Positions 28,475 to 35,702 of a stretch of DNA of 64,000 nt are shown here, piece by piece. The stretch is taken from contig JAUYAU010000001.1 of assembly GCA_030693335.1 (NCBI GenBank), positions 284,380-348,379 of the forward strand, read 5' to 3'. Each line of letters starts with the position of its first letter. Position 1 is the first letter of the stretch. The notes below the pieces were generated by a model that was given only the letters and a program-made list of their open reading frames with translations, had not been told where the DNA came from and did not search any database. The translations under genes and the position numbers were made by a program. This DNA is from Sulfuricurvum sp. (GTDB taxonomy: Bacteria > Campylobacterota > Campylobacteria > Campylobacterales > Sulfurimonadaceae).

Positions 28475-28765
28475 TTACTCAATAATCTTTGGAACAATGA
28501 AAAAGTGATCCTTTGAGTGTGGCGCATTTGATAAAATATCATCATTGACAGTGCGATTGACGCGGCTTGTGTCATCGCGTAAATGTGTAGCAGAATCATT
28601 CATCGTAAATGTTGGATTAACACCGTCTGTTGAGAGTTCTGAGAGATTATCAACAAAGGAGACAATTTCACTAAGCTGTGCAATCATTTCAGTTCTATGA
28701 TCTTCAGGAATTTGGAGATAGGAGAGTTTTTCTAATCGCTGTAATAAATTTTCGTCAATTTTCAC
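28475..28765 (-). CDS. gatC: Asp/Glu-tRNA amidotransferase subunit C
   Basis: 96 residues, typical GatC: LQRLEKLSYLQIPED, then ELSTDGVNPTF and a C-terminal region ending FFIVPKIIE. It stabilises the GatCAB complex that makes Gln-tRNA(Gln) and/or Asn-tRNA(Asn) by transamidation. gatA and gatB are elsewhere. It belongs to the gatC-cvpA-fur neighbourhood seen in C. jejuni, here interrupted by DAHP synthase, pilT and other genes. Confidence 0.93.
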   Translation of the reverse strand: MKIDENLLQRLEKLSYLQIPEDHRTEMIAQLSEIVSFVDNLSELSTDGVNPTFTMNDSATHLRDDTSRVNRTVNDDILSNAPHSKDHFFIVPKIIE

Positions 28766-28881
28766 TGTCGGCCCTTTGGTCTGAAATGTAATAACTTAAT
28801 TGTAGCGAAATTATGGGTTTACTAAACTTTAACAATCTCTGGGATATTATTGTATCTTTAACACAACAGGCAGGAAGCTAT

Positions 28882-29481
28882 ATGAGCATTAAAGAGAATA
28901 TTCAGACATTAAAAGATGAGCTTAGCGCAGAAGAAAAATTTATTGAAAATGCAATACGTACAGAGCGTTTTGTCAAAAAATACCAAAAGCCACTGATGGC
29001 ATCTGTTGTTTCATTATTGTTAGCAGTAGGAGGAGCTATTGGATATCAGGCTTACGATCAAGCTAAAATAGAGAATTCTAATAAGGCTTTAAATGCTTTG
29101 TTATCAAATCCTGAGAATAAAGAAGCGCTAAAAAATCTTGAAAAAGAAAATGATTCTTTGTATGAGTTATACACTTTATCTAAAGCTATTAAAGTAAGTG
29201 ATATAAGTAGATTAAAGTCTCTTATGCAAGCAAAATCACCTGAAATTGCAGATATCGCAGCGTATGAAACAGCTGTATTGACAAAAGATCAAAAAGCACT
29301 TGAAAGTTATGCAAAAAAGCAGGATGCAATTTATCAGGATATGGCTCTGATAGAAATGGCAGTTATGCTGATTCAAAAAGGTGATGCAGCATCTGCCCAT
29401 AGTAAATTGGCATTAATTAAAGAGGATTCTGCAATGTATTCTACGGCCCAAACATTGAGTCACTTTGGAGTCAAAGAATGA
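28882..29481 (+). CDS. YfgM-like membrane-anchored TPR protein
   Basis: 199 residues from the ATG at 28882 (MSIKENIQTL, AGGAAG upstream); a longer start at 28813 adds an unlikely N-terminus. A cytoplasmic coil precedes one membrane helix (about residues 35-55, MASVVSLLLAVGGAIGY). The periplasmic remainder is helical and repeat-like, resembling the TPR_21/YfgM family, periplasmic partners of the SecYEG translocon. It overlaps the lipoprotein gene by four bases, as YfgM precedes BamB in E. coli. Confidence 0.7.
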   Translation: MSIKENIQTLKDELSAEEKFIENAIRTERFVKKYQKPLMASVVSLLLAVGGAIGYQAYDQAKIENSNKALNALLSNPENKEALKNLEKENDSLYELYTLSKAIKVSDISRLKSLMQAKSPEIADIAAYETAVLTKDQKALESYAKKQDAIYQDMALIEMAVMLIQKGDAASAHSKLALIKEDSAMYSTAQTLSHFGVKE

Positions 29482-30473
29482 AGAGTTTTTTCGTAAGCTT
29501 GTCTCTTTGCAGCGCATTATTTTTAGTTGGATGTTCTCACAAAGAGGTTTATAAACCTGAGAATGTAAAAGGCGAATGGAAAAATGCAGGACGTTTGAGC
29601 GCATCAATTGAACAGCTATCACAGAGTGCTGCTGTACTCGAAAATGGGAATATTTTGACCAAAGAGGGTGAAAAAGTAGTTAAAATTTCCAATAAAAATC
29701 GTTTAATAAACCTTAGTGGCGGTTGGGTAATTACTCAAAACAGTGATAATAATCTTGAACTGTATCCAGAAGAAGGATTAGGTGAGCATGTAATTTTAGA
29801 TCTTAATAGAACCGTTGCCGCTGCAAGTATTCAAGAGGATACATTAGCAATAGTATTTGCTAATAATGAAATAGCGCTGTATTCTTTATCAGGAAAAAAA
29901 ATCATCTTTAAAGAAAGTTCTAGTGCTCCAATAGCCGTTGATGCGCGAATCGCTAATCCCTATTTTCTAAAAGACTTAGCTCTATTTCTAGGACTTGACG
30001 GAAAAATAATCATTGTAAATATTGCGAATAAACAAGTACTTCGTTCGATTATTGTAGGTTCGGAAGAGTATTTTAATAATATTACTTATCTCAATGTTAT
30101 TGAAAACAATATGATCGCTTCTACAGGGAATACTATATTGGCATTGTCTGATAAAGAGCAGCGTGAAAAGTATGAAGTCAGAGATATTGCTTATACCAAA
30201 GAGGGTATTTGGTTGACAACGAAACAGGGAGAAGTTATTGCTCTGAGTCCTACCTTGCAATATAAAGGAAAACAAAAATTTCCATTTGCCCATTTTGTGG
30301 GTATAAGTGTTCAAAATGATCGCGTCTATGTCCTTGAACAAGAAGGGTACATGATAGCGCTTACTAAAAATCTTCTTTCCTACGATGTTTATGACATTGA
30401 TATGAAGCATGAGCCTGTCTTTGTAGGAAATGATCGATTTTATTTTGATGATCGCTATATTTCTATTAAATAA
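29478..30473 (+). CDS. Lipoprotein, possible beta-propeller (BamB-like)
   Basis: 331 residues. Lipoprotein signal MKSFFVSLSLCSALFLVGCS with lipobox LVGC. The rest is beta-rich with repeating short strands (GWVITQNSDNNLELY, ALYSLSGKKI, IWLTTKQGEVIAL), compatible with a propeller fold, but repeats are too weak to count. BamB-like function in outer-membrane protein assembly is suggested by the YfgM-like gene in front, mirroring yfgM-bamB of E. coli; this is inference. Confidence 0.7.
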   Translation: MKSFFVSLSLCSALFLVGCSHKEVYKPENVKGEWKNAGRLSASIEQLSQSAAVLENGNILTKEGEKVVKISNKNRLINLSGGWVITQNSDNNLELYPEEGLGEHVILDLNRTVAAASIQEDTLAIVFANNEIALYSLSGKKIIFKESSSAPIAVDARIANPYFLKDLALFLGLDGKIIIVNIANKQVLRSIIVGSEEYFNNITYLNVIENNMIASTGNTILALSDKEQREKYEVRDIAYTKEGIWLTTKQGEVIALSPTLQYKGKQKFPFAHFVGISVQNDRVYVLEQEGYMIALTKNLLSYDVYDIDMKHEPVFVGNDRFYFDDRYISIK

Positions 30474-31300
30474 TGTCTAAAGAGCTTGAGGCCTTTTTGG
30501 AGTACATAGCCATTATCAGGTCTTTAAGTCTCAAAACGGTTGATGCTTACCGAAGTGATCTCCATGAAATCGAACTAACCTCCAAAAAAGCGCTGATCGA
30601 TATGGATTCATTATCGATTTTTTCGGTGCTTTCATCCATAAACAACAAAAGAACCCTTAACCGAAAACTTTCAGCACTTAACTCTTTTTTGGATTTTTGT
30701 TATCAGCATCAATATGATTCATCCCTCTCTAAATTTTCTCTCTCAAAACTTCCTAAATCGTTGCCTAAATATCTGTCTTATGAATCCATTATGAGATCTT
30801 TGCAGTCTATTGATATCAGTAGCTGGATAGGAATGCGCGATTATGCATTGATTGTTTTTTTATATGCTACCGGAACACGTATAAGCGAGTGTTTAGAGGT
30901 AAGGGAAGAAGACATACAAGGACAGTGGCTTCGTGTACGTCATGGGAAGGGGGATAAAGAACGTTATATCCCTATAGCGCAAGAGGCTATTGATGCTCTT
31001 AGACGTTATCAAGATGCGATACCGATTCGTCACAATGCACTTTGGGTAAATTATCGCGGTCAGTCATTGAGCCGTATCACTGCATTTAAAATTTGCCATA
31101 AATATTTAGGTACCTCTCCTCATACGTTAAGACATTCGTATGCTACGGAGCTGATATTGGGAGGGGCAGATTTAAGGGTAGTACAAGAGCTTCTTGGCCA
31201 TGCATCTTTGTTGACGACCCAAATATATACCCATGTGCAAAAACATCATCTTCATGAAACGGTTTTAAGTTGTCACCCTATGTCAAAGGAAGCCATATGA
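30473..31300 (+). CDS. Tyrosine recombinase, Xer-type
   Basis: 275 residues. N-terminal SAM-like DNA-binding domain (LEAFLEYIAIIRSLSLKTVDAY in parts: FLEYIAIIRSLSLKT), then the catalytic domain with Arg (ATGTRISE), Lys (HGKGDKERY), HxxR (PHTLRHSYATEL), a further His (LLGHASLLTT) and the nucleophile Tyr (QIYTHV). All catalytic residues are present. It is about 80 residues shorter than the XerH I recall from Helicobacter. No other mobile-element gene is beside it, so chromosome dimer resolution is the likely role. Confidence 0.88.
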   Translation: MSKELEAFLEYIAIIRSLSLKTVDAYRSDLHEIELTSKKALIDMDSLSIFSVLSSINNKRTLNRKLSALNSFLDFCYQHQYDSSLSKFSLSKLPKSLPKYLSYESIMRSLQSIDISSWIGMRDYALIVFLYATGTRISECLEVREEDIQGQWLRVRHGKGDKERYIPIAQEAIDALRRYQDAIPIRHNALWVNYRGQSLSRITAFKICHKYLGTSPHTLRHSYATELILGGADLRVVQELLGHASLLTTQIYTHVQKHHLHETVLSCHPMSKEAI

Positions 31301-31908
31301 TATTATGTGATATTGGAAATACAACACTGGATTGGTATATAAATGGGGTATCTTCTAAACAGAGCGTTGATGATTTTGACCCCAAAGAGCATTCAGAAAA
31401 AATTTACTATATCAGTGTCAATGCCAAGCTCTCATCCGTTCTAAAATCATTTGATAACTGGTGTAATATTGCTCAATTTGTAGATTTGACAAAGTATTAT
31501 GCTACCATGGGAATTGACAGAATTATGGCGTGTGAAGCAATAAACTCAGGCATTATTGTTGATGCAGGGAGTGCCATTACGGTTGATGTCATGCATGATG
31601 ATCATTACAATGGAGGTTTTATCGCTTTAGGCCTCAGATGTGCACAAGAAGCATATGCTAAATTGTCACCTGCATTGGCTAAGTCATTTAACTTTGAGGT
31701 TGATTTGACTATAATGGCAAAAAATACCCCTGATGCAATTACAATAGGTTTTCTGGCACCTTTGATCGATAAAATCAATAGTCTGGGAAGGCCTATATAT
31801 GTAACAGGAGGTGATTCAAAGGTACTAGCACCTTTATTGGGTGATGTTATCGTGGATGATCTCTTGATCTTTAAAGGGATGATAAAGCTTATCGAAAAGG
31901 TACATTGA
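31297..31908 (+). CDS. coaX: Type III pantothenate kinase
   Basis: First step of coenzyme A synthesis. 203 residues from the ATG at 31297 (MILCDIGNTTLDW), which overlaps the recombinase stop; AAGGAAG lies upstream. ASKHA-fold phosphate loop CDIGNTTLDW, the GIDRIMACEA segment and the second Asp region VDAGSAITVDV are present. Short but complete for this family. Confidence 0.92.
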   Translation: MILCDIGNTTLDWYINGVSSKQSVDDFDPKEHSEKIYYISVNAKLSSVLKSFDNWCNIAQFVDLTKYYATMGIDRIMACEAINSGIIVDAGSAITVDVMHDDHYNGGFIALGLRCAQEAYAKLSPALAKSFNFEVDLTIMAKNTPDAITIGFLAPLIDKINSLGRPIYVTGGDSKVLAPLLGDVIVDDLLIFKGMIKLIEKVH

Positions 31909-32525
31909 TGTTGAGTGTTGCATTGCCAAAGGGTCGAATCGCCGAAGATACCTTGGAAATTTTTGAATCCATATTTGGAAGTTCTTTTAAATTTGATGAT
32001 CGAAAATTAATTTTAGAAACAGACAGTTTTAAATTTTTGCTTGTTCGCAATCAAGATGTAGCAACTTATGTTTACCACCAAGCGGCAGATATTGGCGTTG
32101 TAGGACTTGATACACTTGAAGAGCAGGGATTGGATGTTATTCGCCTTCTTGATTTGCAAAAAGGCAAATGTCGCATTGCTATTGGTATGCGGGCAGGCGA
32201 GCGCCCTGATTTCACAAAATCAGAGATCAAAGTGGCGACAAAAATGGTAAATATTACCAAGCGCTATTTTGCTGAACGTGCAGTTGCCGCAGACATCATA
32301 AAGCTTTACGGTTCCATTGAGCTAGCACCCCTTGTCGGTCTTGCAGACATGATTGTGGATGTAGTTGATACGGGTGCTACGATGAAGCAAAACGGATTGG
32401 AAGTGGTAGAAACCATTATGGAGTCCACAACGCACCTTATTGCAAACAAGAACAGTTTCTTTGAGAAAAAAAGCGAAATACTGGATCTATACGGAAAAAT
32501 AAATACTTTATTGTATTCCAAATAA
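31908..32525 (+). CDS. hisG: ATP phosphoribosyltransferase catalytic subunit, short form
   Basis: First step of histidine synthesis. 205 residues, so it lacks the C-terminal regulatory domain of long HisG and should need HisZ, which is not in the window. Typical segments: ALPKGRIAEDTLE, VYHQAADIGVVGLDTLEE, and the PRPP loop VDVVDTGATMKQNGL. The ATG at 31908 shares a base with the coaX stop (TGATG). The TTG one codon earlier is not needed. Confidence 0.94.
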   Translation: MLSVALPKGRIAEDTLEIFESIFGSSFKFDDRKLILETDSFKFLLVRNQDVATYVYHQAADIGVVGLDTLEEQGLDVIRLLDLQKGKCRIAIGMRAGERPDFTKSEIKVATKMVNITKRYFAERAVAADIIKLYGSIELAPLVGLADMIVDVVDTGATMKQNGLEVVETIMESTTHLIANKNSFFEKKSEILDLYGKINTLLYSK

Positions 32526-32551
32526 TTTACAATTTATTCACGATTTTCTTC

Positions 32552-32557
32552 TATAAT
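32552..32557 (+). promoter_or_regulatory. Putative -10 box for the glycine-zipper protein
   Basis: TATAAT 30 bp before the ATG at 32588, preceded by a TTTTCTTC run. Confidence 0.5.
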
Positions 32558-32587
32558 ATCAAATCTATAAATAAAAGGGTTTACACC

Positions 32588-33106
32588 ATGTCAAACAATA
32601 AATTTTCTTATTTCCTTGCAGCAATGATACTGGGAAGCGCTGCTTTAAGTGCAGAAAGTTTTTCAACAACGGAATACATCAAGGTTAGTAATTCAATACC
32701 TATCTATGATACCGTTAACGAGGATGTCCCAAGCGAGCAGTGTCAAGACGTTAAAGAACAGATCCAAAGTGGTACTCAAAATGCCGATGTTGTTGGTGCT
32801 GTTGCAGGTGGAGCTCTTGGTGGTGTATTAGGAAATCAAGTAGGAGGCGGCAGAGGTAAAACAGCTGCAACTGTTGGTGGTGCGATCTTAGGTGTTTTAG
32901 CGGGTCAGAATGTTGGCAGTAAGTACAATACACCGCAAGGTGACTCCTATCGAGTTGTTCGCAAGTGTCAAACCGTATATACTACTAGATCGCGTAAGGT
33001 TCTCAGCGGGTATACCAATATTGCTAAATTAAAAGGTCAAGAAATTCGTATTGAAAGTGATCAGCCTTTAAAACAAATTCCAGTTACTGTTACCTACAGT
33101 TATTAA
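32588..33106 (+). CDS. Exported glycine-zipper 2TM protein
   Basis: 172 residues. Signal peptide MSNNKFSYFLAAMILGSAALSA, then a short region with a Cys pair (C at about 50 in SEQCQDV, another in VRKCQTVYT), and a glycine-zipper segment (about residues 68-110: AGGALGGVLGNQVGGGRG and VGGAILGVLAGQNVGS) typical of the 17-kDa surface-antigen-like family. Probably an envelope protein. Physiological role unknown. A terminator-like hairpin follows. Confidence 0.82.
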   Translation: MSNNKFSYFLAAMILGSAALSAESFSTTEYIKVSNSIPIYDTVNEDVPSEQCQDVKEQIQSGTQNADVVGAVAGGALGGVLGNQVGGGRGKTAATVGGAILGVLAGQNVGSKYNTPQGDSYRVVRKCQTVYTTRSRKVLSGYTNIAKLKGQEIRIESDQPLKQIPVTVTYSY

Positions 33107-33113
33107 ATCTTTT

Positions 33114-33142
33114 ATGCCTCAATAAATGGGGCATTTTTCTTT
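33114..33142 (+). terminator. Rho-independent terminator after the glycine-zipper gene
   Basis: Arms ATGCCTC and GGGGCAT (7 bp with one G-T pair) around a 7-base loop, followed by TTTTTCTTTTC. It ends 8 bases after the stop codon and separates this gene from gap. Confidence 0.7.
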
Positions 33143-33170
33143 TCTTACCCCACTTTTAGCCATTTTTTGT

Positions 33171-33176
33171 TAAAAT
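33171..33176 (+). promoter_or_regulatory. Putative -10 box for gap-pgi
   Basis: TAAAAT preceded by CATTTTTTG, 35 bp before the gap start. The T-rich stretch replaces a -35, as usual in Campylobacterota. Confidence 0.45.
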
Positions 33177-33211
33177 AACTTTTAATTTATTGGAATTCTT
33201 CAGGAGACTTC

Positions 33212-34207
33212 ATGGCACTTAAAGTAGCAATCAACGGAACTGGACGTATAGGAATTATTGTAGCCAAAATCATTGCCAAACGTGATGACATAGAGCTGGT
33301 AGCGTTGAACACTACGTCAAAACCAGAAATGCTTGAATATTTGTTAAAATTTGACAGTGTCCATCGTGGAATTGATGCAAAAATTGTTGATGAAAACACC
33401 ATTACTATTGCTGGAAAAAATGTACGTATGTTCCGTGAGCGTGATGCTGATAAAGTTGACTTTGGAAGTGCAGGGGCCCAAGTTGTTATCGAATGTACGG
33501 GTGTATTTTTAGATCAAGTAAGCTGCCAAAAACATCTTAAAAATGGTGTACGTAAAGTAGTTATATCGGCACCTGCAAAAGATGATACTCCAATGTATGT
33601 TATAGGTGTTAATTCGCATGAGTATAAAGGAGAGCCTATAATCTCTAATGCTAGTTGTACAACCAACTGTTTGGGACCAGTTTGCAAGGTTCTTGACGAT
33701 GCATTCGGTATTGAAAATGCCCTTATGACGACGATTCATTCTTATACAAATGATCAAAATATTTTAGATGTTAAACATGCAAAAGATCCGCGTCGTGCGC
33801 GTGCAGCAGCTTTAAACATGATCCCAACCTCTACAGGTGCCGCTAAAGCCATTGGTAAGGTAATGCCACATTTGCAGGGAAAACTTAACGGGTATGCCAT
33901 GCGTGTTCCTACTCCGGATGTATCCGTTGTTGATTTAACAGCTAATTTATCTAAAAATGTTACAAAAGAAGAGATCTATACTGCGTTTATTGCTGCAAGT
34001 GACGGTGCATTTAAGGGACTGATTGAAGTCGATAATGATATGCGTGTTTCATGTGATTTTATCGGATCCACCTATAGTGCGACGTATATCCCGGATATGA
34101 CCAGCGTTGTTAATGGCAATACGGTTAAAGTGTTGGCATGGTATGACAATGAATGGGGATACAGCAGCCGTCTAGTTGACATGACTGTTTTGATCGGTAA
34201 TTATTAA
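33212..34207 (+). CDS. gap: Glyceraldehyde-3-phosphate dehydrogenase
   Basis: 331 residues. NAD-binding N-terminus ALKVAINGTGRIGIIVAK, catalytic Cys segment SNASCTTNCLGP, and the phosphate-binding TSTGAAKAIGKVMP. It oxidises glyceraldehyde-3-P in glycolysis or works in reverse for gluconeogenesis. AGGAG precedes the ATG. One base separates it from pgi. Its product stream connects to the Entner-Doudoroff genes downstream, which make glyceraldehyde-3-P. Confidence 0.97.
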   Translation: MALKVAINGTGRIGIIVAKIIAKRDDIELVALNTTSKPEMLEYLLKFDSVHRGIDAKIVDENTITIAGKNVRMFRERDADKVDFGSAGAQVVIECTGVFLDQVSCQKHLKNGVRKVVISAPAKDDTPMYVIGVNSHEYKGEPIISNASCTTNCLGPVCKVLDDAFGIENALMTTIHSYTNDQNILDVKHAKDPRRARAAALNMIPTSTGAAKAIGKVMPHLQGKLNGYAMRVPTPDVSVVDLTANLSKNVTKEEIYTAFIAASDGAFKGLIEVDNDMRVSCDFIGSTYSATYIPDMTSVVNGNTVKVLAWYDNEWGYSSRLVDMTVLIGNY

Positions 34208-34208
34208 T

Positions 34209-35444
34209 ATGCCAAGTTTTAAAGGGTATTATGAAACGAAGAATCTTGATCCTTTTACACTTGAAAAAGCCTACGAAGCGTTAAAATATGAGCGTGGTAC
34301 GATTGGCTACTATGATCTGCCAAGTTCATCTATATCTCTATGTGGGGATGTTAAAGAATCATTATTAAGCAGTACGGTTTTTTTTAATACCATTGCGGTT
34401 GTAGGTATTGGTGGTTCTTCTTTGGGGATAAAAGCAATTGACCGTTTGCTTAGAGCTTCAACTCCCCATGCCAAAAAAATTGTCTATTTTGAAAATTCTG
34501 ATCCAATCAGTATTGCCTATGAAGCTTCACGAATTGAGTTTGCTAAAACTCTTTTTGTTGTAATTTCAAAATCAGGCGGAACGGTTGAAACGCTTTCCAT
34601 TTTCAAATTTCTAATTTCAAAATTTAAAATTGATTTGCATAATTCTGCTCAAATTGTCGTAGTAAGCGACGATGGTTCAGTTCTAAGCCAATTTGCAGAT
34701 TATTACGCTTTAAAACGTTTTGTGATTCCTTCAAACGTCGGGGGAAGATTTTCCGTACTTAGTGCGGTTGGTGTTATTCCCTTGGTCTTAGCAGGATTTA
34801 ATGTAGAGGGTGTTCTTGAAGGAGCTCAAAACTTTGCTGAGAATTTTTGGGCACGTAAAGAGGAACATTTACTTCAAAAAGCAGCATTTTATGTTGGTAA
34901 TGCCAAAGTTTCTCCTATTAACGTGTTATTTTCCTATTCTGATACATTTGAAGAATTTGGGAAATGGGTCGTTCAAATATGGGGAGAGTCATTAGGGAAG
35001 CGAAATACACGTGGTGAGCGTGTCGGATTAACACCGATTTCTTTGATTGGTTCAGTTGATCAACATTCATTTTTACAGCTGATTATTGAGGGACCTCTTA
35101 ATAAAACGGTTACCTTTATGCATATCGAACATTCTCGTGATGAGTTAATGATTCCAAAACTATCACTCCCGTTTCTAGAAAAATCAGATTTTGTTAATGG
35201 TGAATCATTTAACACCCTCATTAATGCGCAGTGCCAAGCTACAATGCAAAGTGTGCTTCAAAGCGGTGTCAGCATAGATGAAATTACATGGGAATGTATT
35301 GATGAAGTGTCTGTTGGTAAGATGATTATGTATTATGAACTATTAACATCTGCTGCAGGTGCTCTTTTTGAGATAAATACCTATGACCAACCGGGTGTTG
35401 AACATGGAAAGAAAATATTAGAAGGTTACTTTTCAAATAAATAA
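34209..35444 (+). CDS. pgi: Glucose-6-phosphate isomerase
   Basis: Interconverts fructose-6-P and glucose-6-P. 411 residues, the shorter bacterial/Campylobacterota type. Sugar-phosphate segments VGIGGSSLGIKAID, VISKSGGTVETL, then VGGRFSVLSAVG with the conserved Arg, and FGKWVVQIWGESLGK carrying the catalytic Glu. Directs gluconeogenic carbon into the polysaccharide genes that follow. Probably one transcript with gap. Confidence 0.95.
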   Translation: MPSFKGYYETKNLDPFTLEKAYEALKYERGTIGYYDLPSSSISLCGDVKESLLSSTVFFNTIAVVGIGGSSLGIKAIDRLLRASTPHAKKIVYFENSDPISIAYEASRIEFAKTLFVVISKSGGTVETLSIFKFLISKFKIDLHNSAQIVVVSDDGSVLSQFADYYALKRFVIPSNVGGRFSVLSAVGVIPLVLAGFNVEGVLEGAQNFAENFWARKEEHLLQKAAFYVGNAKVSPINVLFSYSDTFEEFGKWVVQIWGESLGKRNTRGERVGLTPISLIGSVDQHSFLQLIIEGPLNKTVTFMHIEHSRDELMIPKLSLPFLEKSDFVNGESFNTLINAQCQATMQSVLQSGVSIDEITWECIDEVSVGKMIMYYELLTSAAGALFEINTYDQPGVEHGKKILEGYFSNK

Positions 35445-35663
35445 TATCAGCTATAACACCTCATTTTTCGTTGATTCCAGAAAGTATCTTAGCCTTTGCT
35501 CGTAGGTATAGCCAGCCTAATCATATCCATCATACGCCGCTTTGCAAAATTCCAATGAAGTTGATTATTCTTTATACATACTTGTAGCGATTTTCAGAAC
35601 TCCTTCTTGTAATATTAGTCTAATAAAATACTCTTTAACAAGAATAATTTATATTCCTAGGGA

Positions 35664-35669
35664 TATAAT
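35664..35669 (+). promoter_or_regulatory. Putative -10 box for the first glycogen operon
   Basis: TATAAT, 34 bp before the ATG at 35703, in the 258-bp gap after pgi. The remaining gap sequence (35445-35660) shows no gene or obvious RNA; it is AT-rich. Confidence 0.5.
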
Positions 35670-35702
35670 CTAACAGTTAGGCATTAAACAAAAAGGAAAT
35701 CA

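Noticed and set aside
32790..32930. Glycine-rich repeat DNA, considered as a repeat element
   Set aside because: It is explained by the glycine-zipper membrane segment of the encoded protein.
35445..35702. Gap before the first glycogen operon, examined for a tRNA or riboswitch
   Set aside because: No cloverleaf, no conserved riboswitch core and no strong stem; only a promoter-like -10 is visible.
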